From Terrisporobacter petrolearius (lineage in GTDB: Bacteria; Bacillota; Clostridia; Peptostreptococcales; Peptostreptococcaceae): a DNA stretch of 64,000 bases. Where the stretch lies: the NCBI RefSeq assembly GCF_032598785.1, contig NZ_CP102984.1; one strand, written 5' to 3'. The notes beneath the pieces are model-generated. The model was not told the DNA's origin. It did not search any database and saw only the letters and a list, made by a program, of their open reading frames with translations. The position numbers and the translations under genes were made by a program. This document shows, one piece after another, positions 62,579 to 64,000 of this stretch (position 1 is its first letter; the number at the start of each line of letters is the position of its first letter).

Positions 62579-64000
62579 ATGAAATTAAAGAAAAATATTG
62601 CTAAGCTATTATCAATGGTATTATTAGTAGGTGCATTAGCCGGATGTTCTAATTCATCTAATTCAGGATCAGACACAAGTACTAAATCTGGTGTGGAACA
62701 AAGAAAAAAAAATAATGAGTTAGTAGTTGCTGTTGGAGCAGAACCAGAAGCTGGATTTGATGCTATAACAGGGGGACATGGATCTATAACTAAGGTGTTC
62801 TTCTCAACATTAATGAAAAGAGACAAAGAACTTGGATGGGAAAATGATTTAGCAACTGATTATAAAATATCAAAGGATAAGCTAACTTGGACAGTTAAAA
62901 TAAGAGACGATGCTAAATTTACTGATGGAAAAGCTGTAACAGCTCAGGATGTTGCATTTACATATGAAACAACTAAGAAAAGTTCTACAGAAATAGATTT
63001 AACAATGATAAAAGAAGTAAAAGCGAAAGATGATACAACTGTTGAATTTAAATTAGAAAGACCAATGTCAACATTTGTAGAAAAATTAGGTGCTTGTGGT
63101 ATAGTCCCTAAACATGCATATAATGACTCATTTAAAGATAATCCAATAGGATCTGGACCATACAAATTTGTACAATGGGACAAAGGACAACAAGTTATAG
63201 CAGAAGCTAATGCAGATTATTATGGTGAAAAACCAAGTATAAAAAAATTAACTATGGTATTTTTAGAAATTGATGCTGCTTATGCTGCTGTAAAATCAGG
63301 TGACGTTGACATGGCATCAATAAATGGAGATCTTGCTAAAGAAAAAGTTGAAGGTACTAAAATTTTAGATATACCAAGTATAGAAACTTATGGTGTTGAA
63401 TTCCCAATGGTTGCAAATACTGGTAAGAAAACTGAAACAGGTTATGAAATAGGAAACAATGTTACAAGTGATGAAGCAATAAGAAAAGCGTTTAATACTG
63501 CTGTTGATAGACAAGGAATGGTTGATGGTGTGTTAAATGGATATGGTTCAGTATCTACAACTGGTCTTGAAAAAATGCCTTGGTTAAATAAAGAATCAGT
63601 TCTTGAAGAATCTGACTACAACAATATCCAAGAAGCTAAAAAAATATTAAAAGACGGCGGATGGAAAGATAGTGACAATGATGGAATATTAGAAAAAGAT
63701 AAAACTAAAGCGTCTTTTAAAGTATTATATACTCCAGGAAACTATAGACAGGCATTAGGATTAGAATTCCAAAAGATAGCTAAAGAATTAGGTATAGAAA
63801 TAACTTTAGAAGAAAGAACTTGGGATACTATATTAAAAGACATACATAAAGAAGCTGTATTATTTGGATGGGGTTCAGGAGATCCATCAGAACTTTACAA
63901 CTTATATTATGGTAAGGCTGCAAATACACCAGTTGAGTGGGACAATGCAGGATTCTATGATAATAAAACTGTAGATAAATATATAGACAAAGCTTTAAAT
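62579..64000 (+). CDS. Peptide/nickel-type ABC transporter substrate-binding lipoprotein (3' end outside the window)
   Basis: The first 474 codons are present with no stop, and the gene runs past the window edge. Signal peptide and lipobox end at ALAGC (Cys23). It belongs to the family 5 binding proteins: TWTVKIRDDAKFTDGKAVTA, QDVAFTYETTK, GSGPYKFVQWDKGQQVIAEA, AIRKAFNTAVDRQGMVDGVL and WGSGDPSELYNLYY. The family carries oligopeptides, dipeptides or nickel. The ligand cannot be told from this part. Ribosome binding site GGGGGG lies 12 bases before the ATG. Permease and ATPase genes are expected just beyond the window. Confidence 0.9.
   Translation, partial: MKLKKNIAKLLSMVLLVGALAGCSNSSNSGSDTSTKSGVEQRKKNNELVVAVGAEPEAGFDAITGGHGSITKVFFSTLMKRDKELGWENDLATDYKISKDKLTWTVKIRDDAKFTDGKAVTAQDVAFTYETTKKSSTEIDLTMIKEVKAKDDTTVEFKLERPMSTFVEKLGACGIVPKHAYNDSFKDNPIGSGPYKFVQWDKGQQVIAEANADYYGEKPSIKKLTMVFLEIDAAYAAVKSGDVDMASINGDLAKEKVEGTKILDIPSIETYGVEFPMVANTGKKTETGYEIGNNVTSDEAIRKAFNTAVDRQGMVDGVLNGYGSVSTTGLEKMPWLNKESVLEESDYNNIQEAKKILKDGGWKDSDNDGILEKDKTKASFKVLYTPGNYRQALGLEFQKIAKELGIEITLEERTWDTILKDIHKEAVLFGWGSGDPSELYNLYYGKAANTPVEWDNAGFYDNKTVDKYIDKALN

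Overview
The window is low-G+C, Gram-positive, anaerobe-type DNA. Markers are a B12-dependent class II ribonucleotide reductase, the [FeFe]-hydrogenase maturase HydE, a TM1266-type hydrogenase regulator, the MEP isoprenoid genes dxr and ispG, purine-rich ribosome binding sites, frequent TTG starts, and strong hairpin/T-tract terminators. It fits a member of the Clostridia, perhaps Peptostreptococcaceae. The species cannot be named from this sequence alone.

Layout. 0-4 kb: an SH3/3D wall protein, a small 22-residue-repeat protein, a frameshifted membrane protein, a TM1266-type regulator, a 56-residue protein behind two LexA-like boxes, and a VanW protein. 4.1-7.5 kb: an operon of membrane-anchored pseudokinase, AI-2E-type transporter and a bactofilin-like membrane protein. 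7.5-9.5 kb: tandem glycine riboswitch and Na+/alanine-glycine symporter. 9.6-15.8 kb: triple PepSY protein, lone phage-type family B DNA polymerase, CarD-like regulator, pentapeptide/K+-channel fusion, D,D-carboxypeptidase. 15.8-24.4 kb: the core run rpsB-tsf, pyrH-frr-small ORF-uppS-cdsA, dxr-rseP-ispG. 24.5-27.2 kb: OpuC-type osmolyte importer. 27.4-30.7 kb: nrdJ and hydE. 31-34.7 kb: a lipoprotein, then a SAM riboswitch and metNIQ. 34.7-41.3 kb: Ppx/GppA, alkyladenine glycosylase, proC, a DUF1002 protein, a Cys/His-tailed protein, and an extra primary-like sigma factor. 41.5-47.1 kb: a LysR remnant, then an envelope operon (glycolipid glycosyltransferase, polysaccharide deacetylase, LPG-synthase-type membrane protein, two-component system). 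47.2-53.9 kb: a cobalamin riboswitch, a secreted protein with a transcobalamin-like (DUF4430) domain, and a 1665-residue wall-anchored protein with another such domain. 54-58.6 kb: feoAB with a divergent DtxR-family gene and murE. 58.6-60.2 kb: a complete IS256-family element with terminal inverted repeats and an 8-bp target duplication. 60.3-64 kb: LysR regulator, DUF2232-like membrane protein, and a solute-binding lipoprotein running off the end.

The strongest candidate for an under-described system is the cobalamin-riboswitch locus. It pairs two exported proteins carrying a fold used by animal B12 carriers, one of them anchored to the wall, which suggests surface capture of vitamin B12. 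A B12-using enzyme (NrdJ) is in the same window. Other notable items are the SOS-type small gene, the pseudokinase operon, and a family of dispersed intergenic elements that always sit just after terminators, two of which bracket the riboswitch and first gene of the B12 locus.
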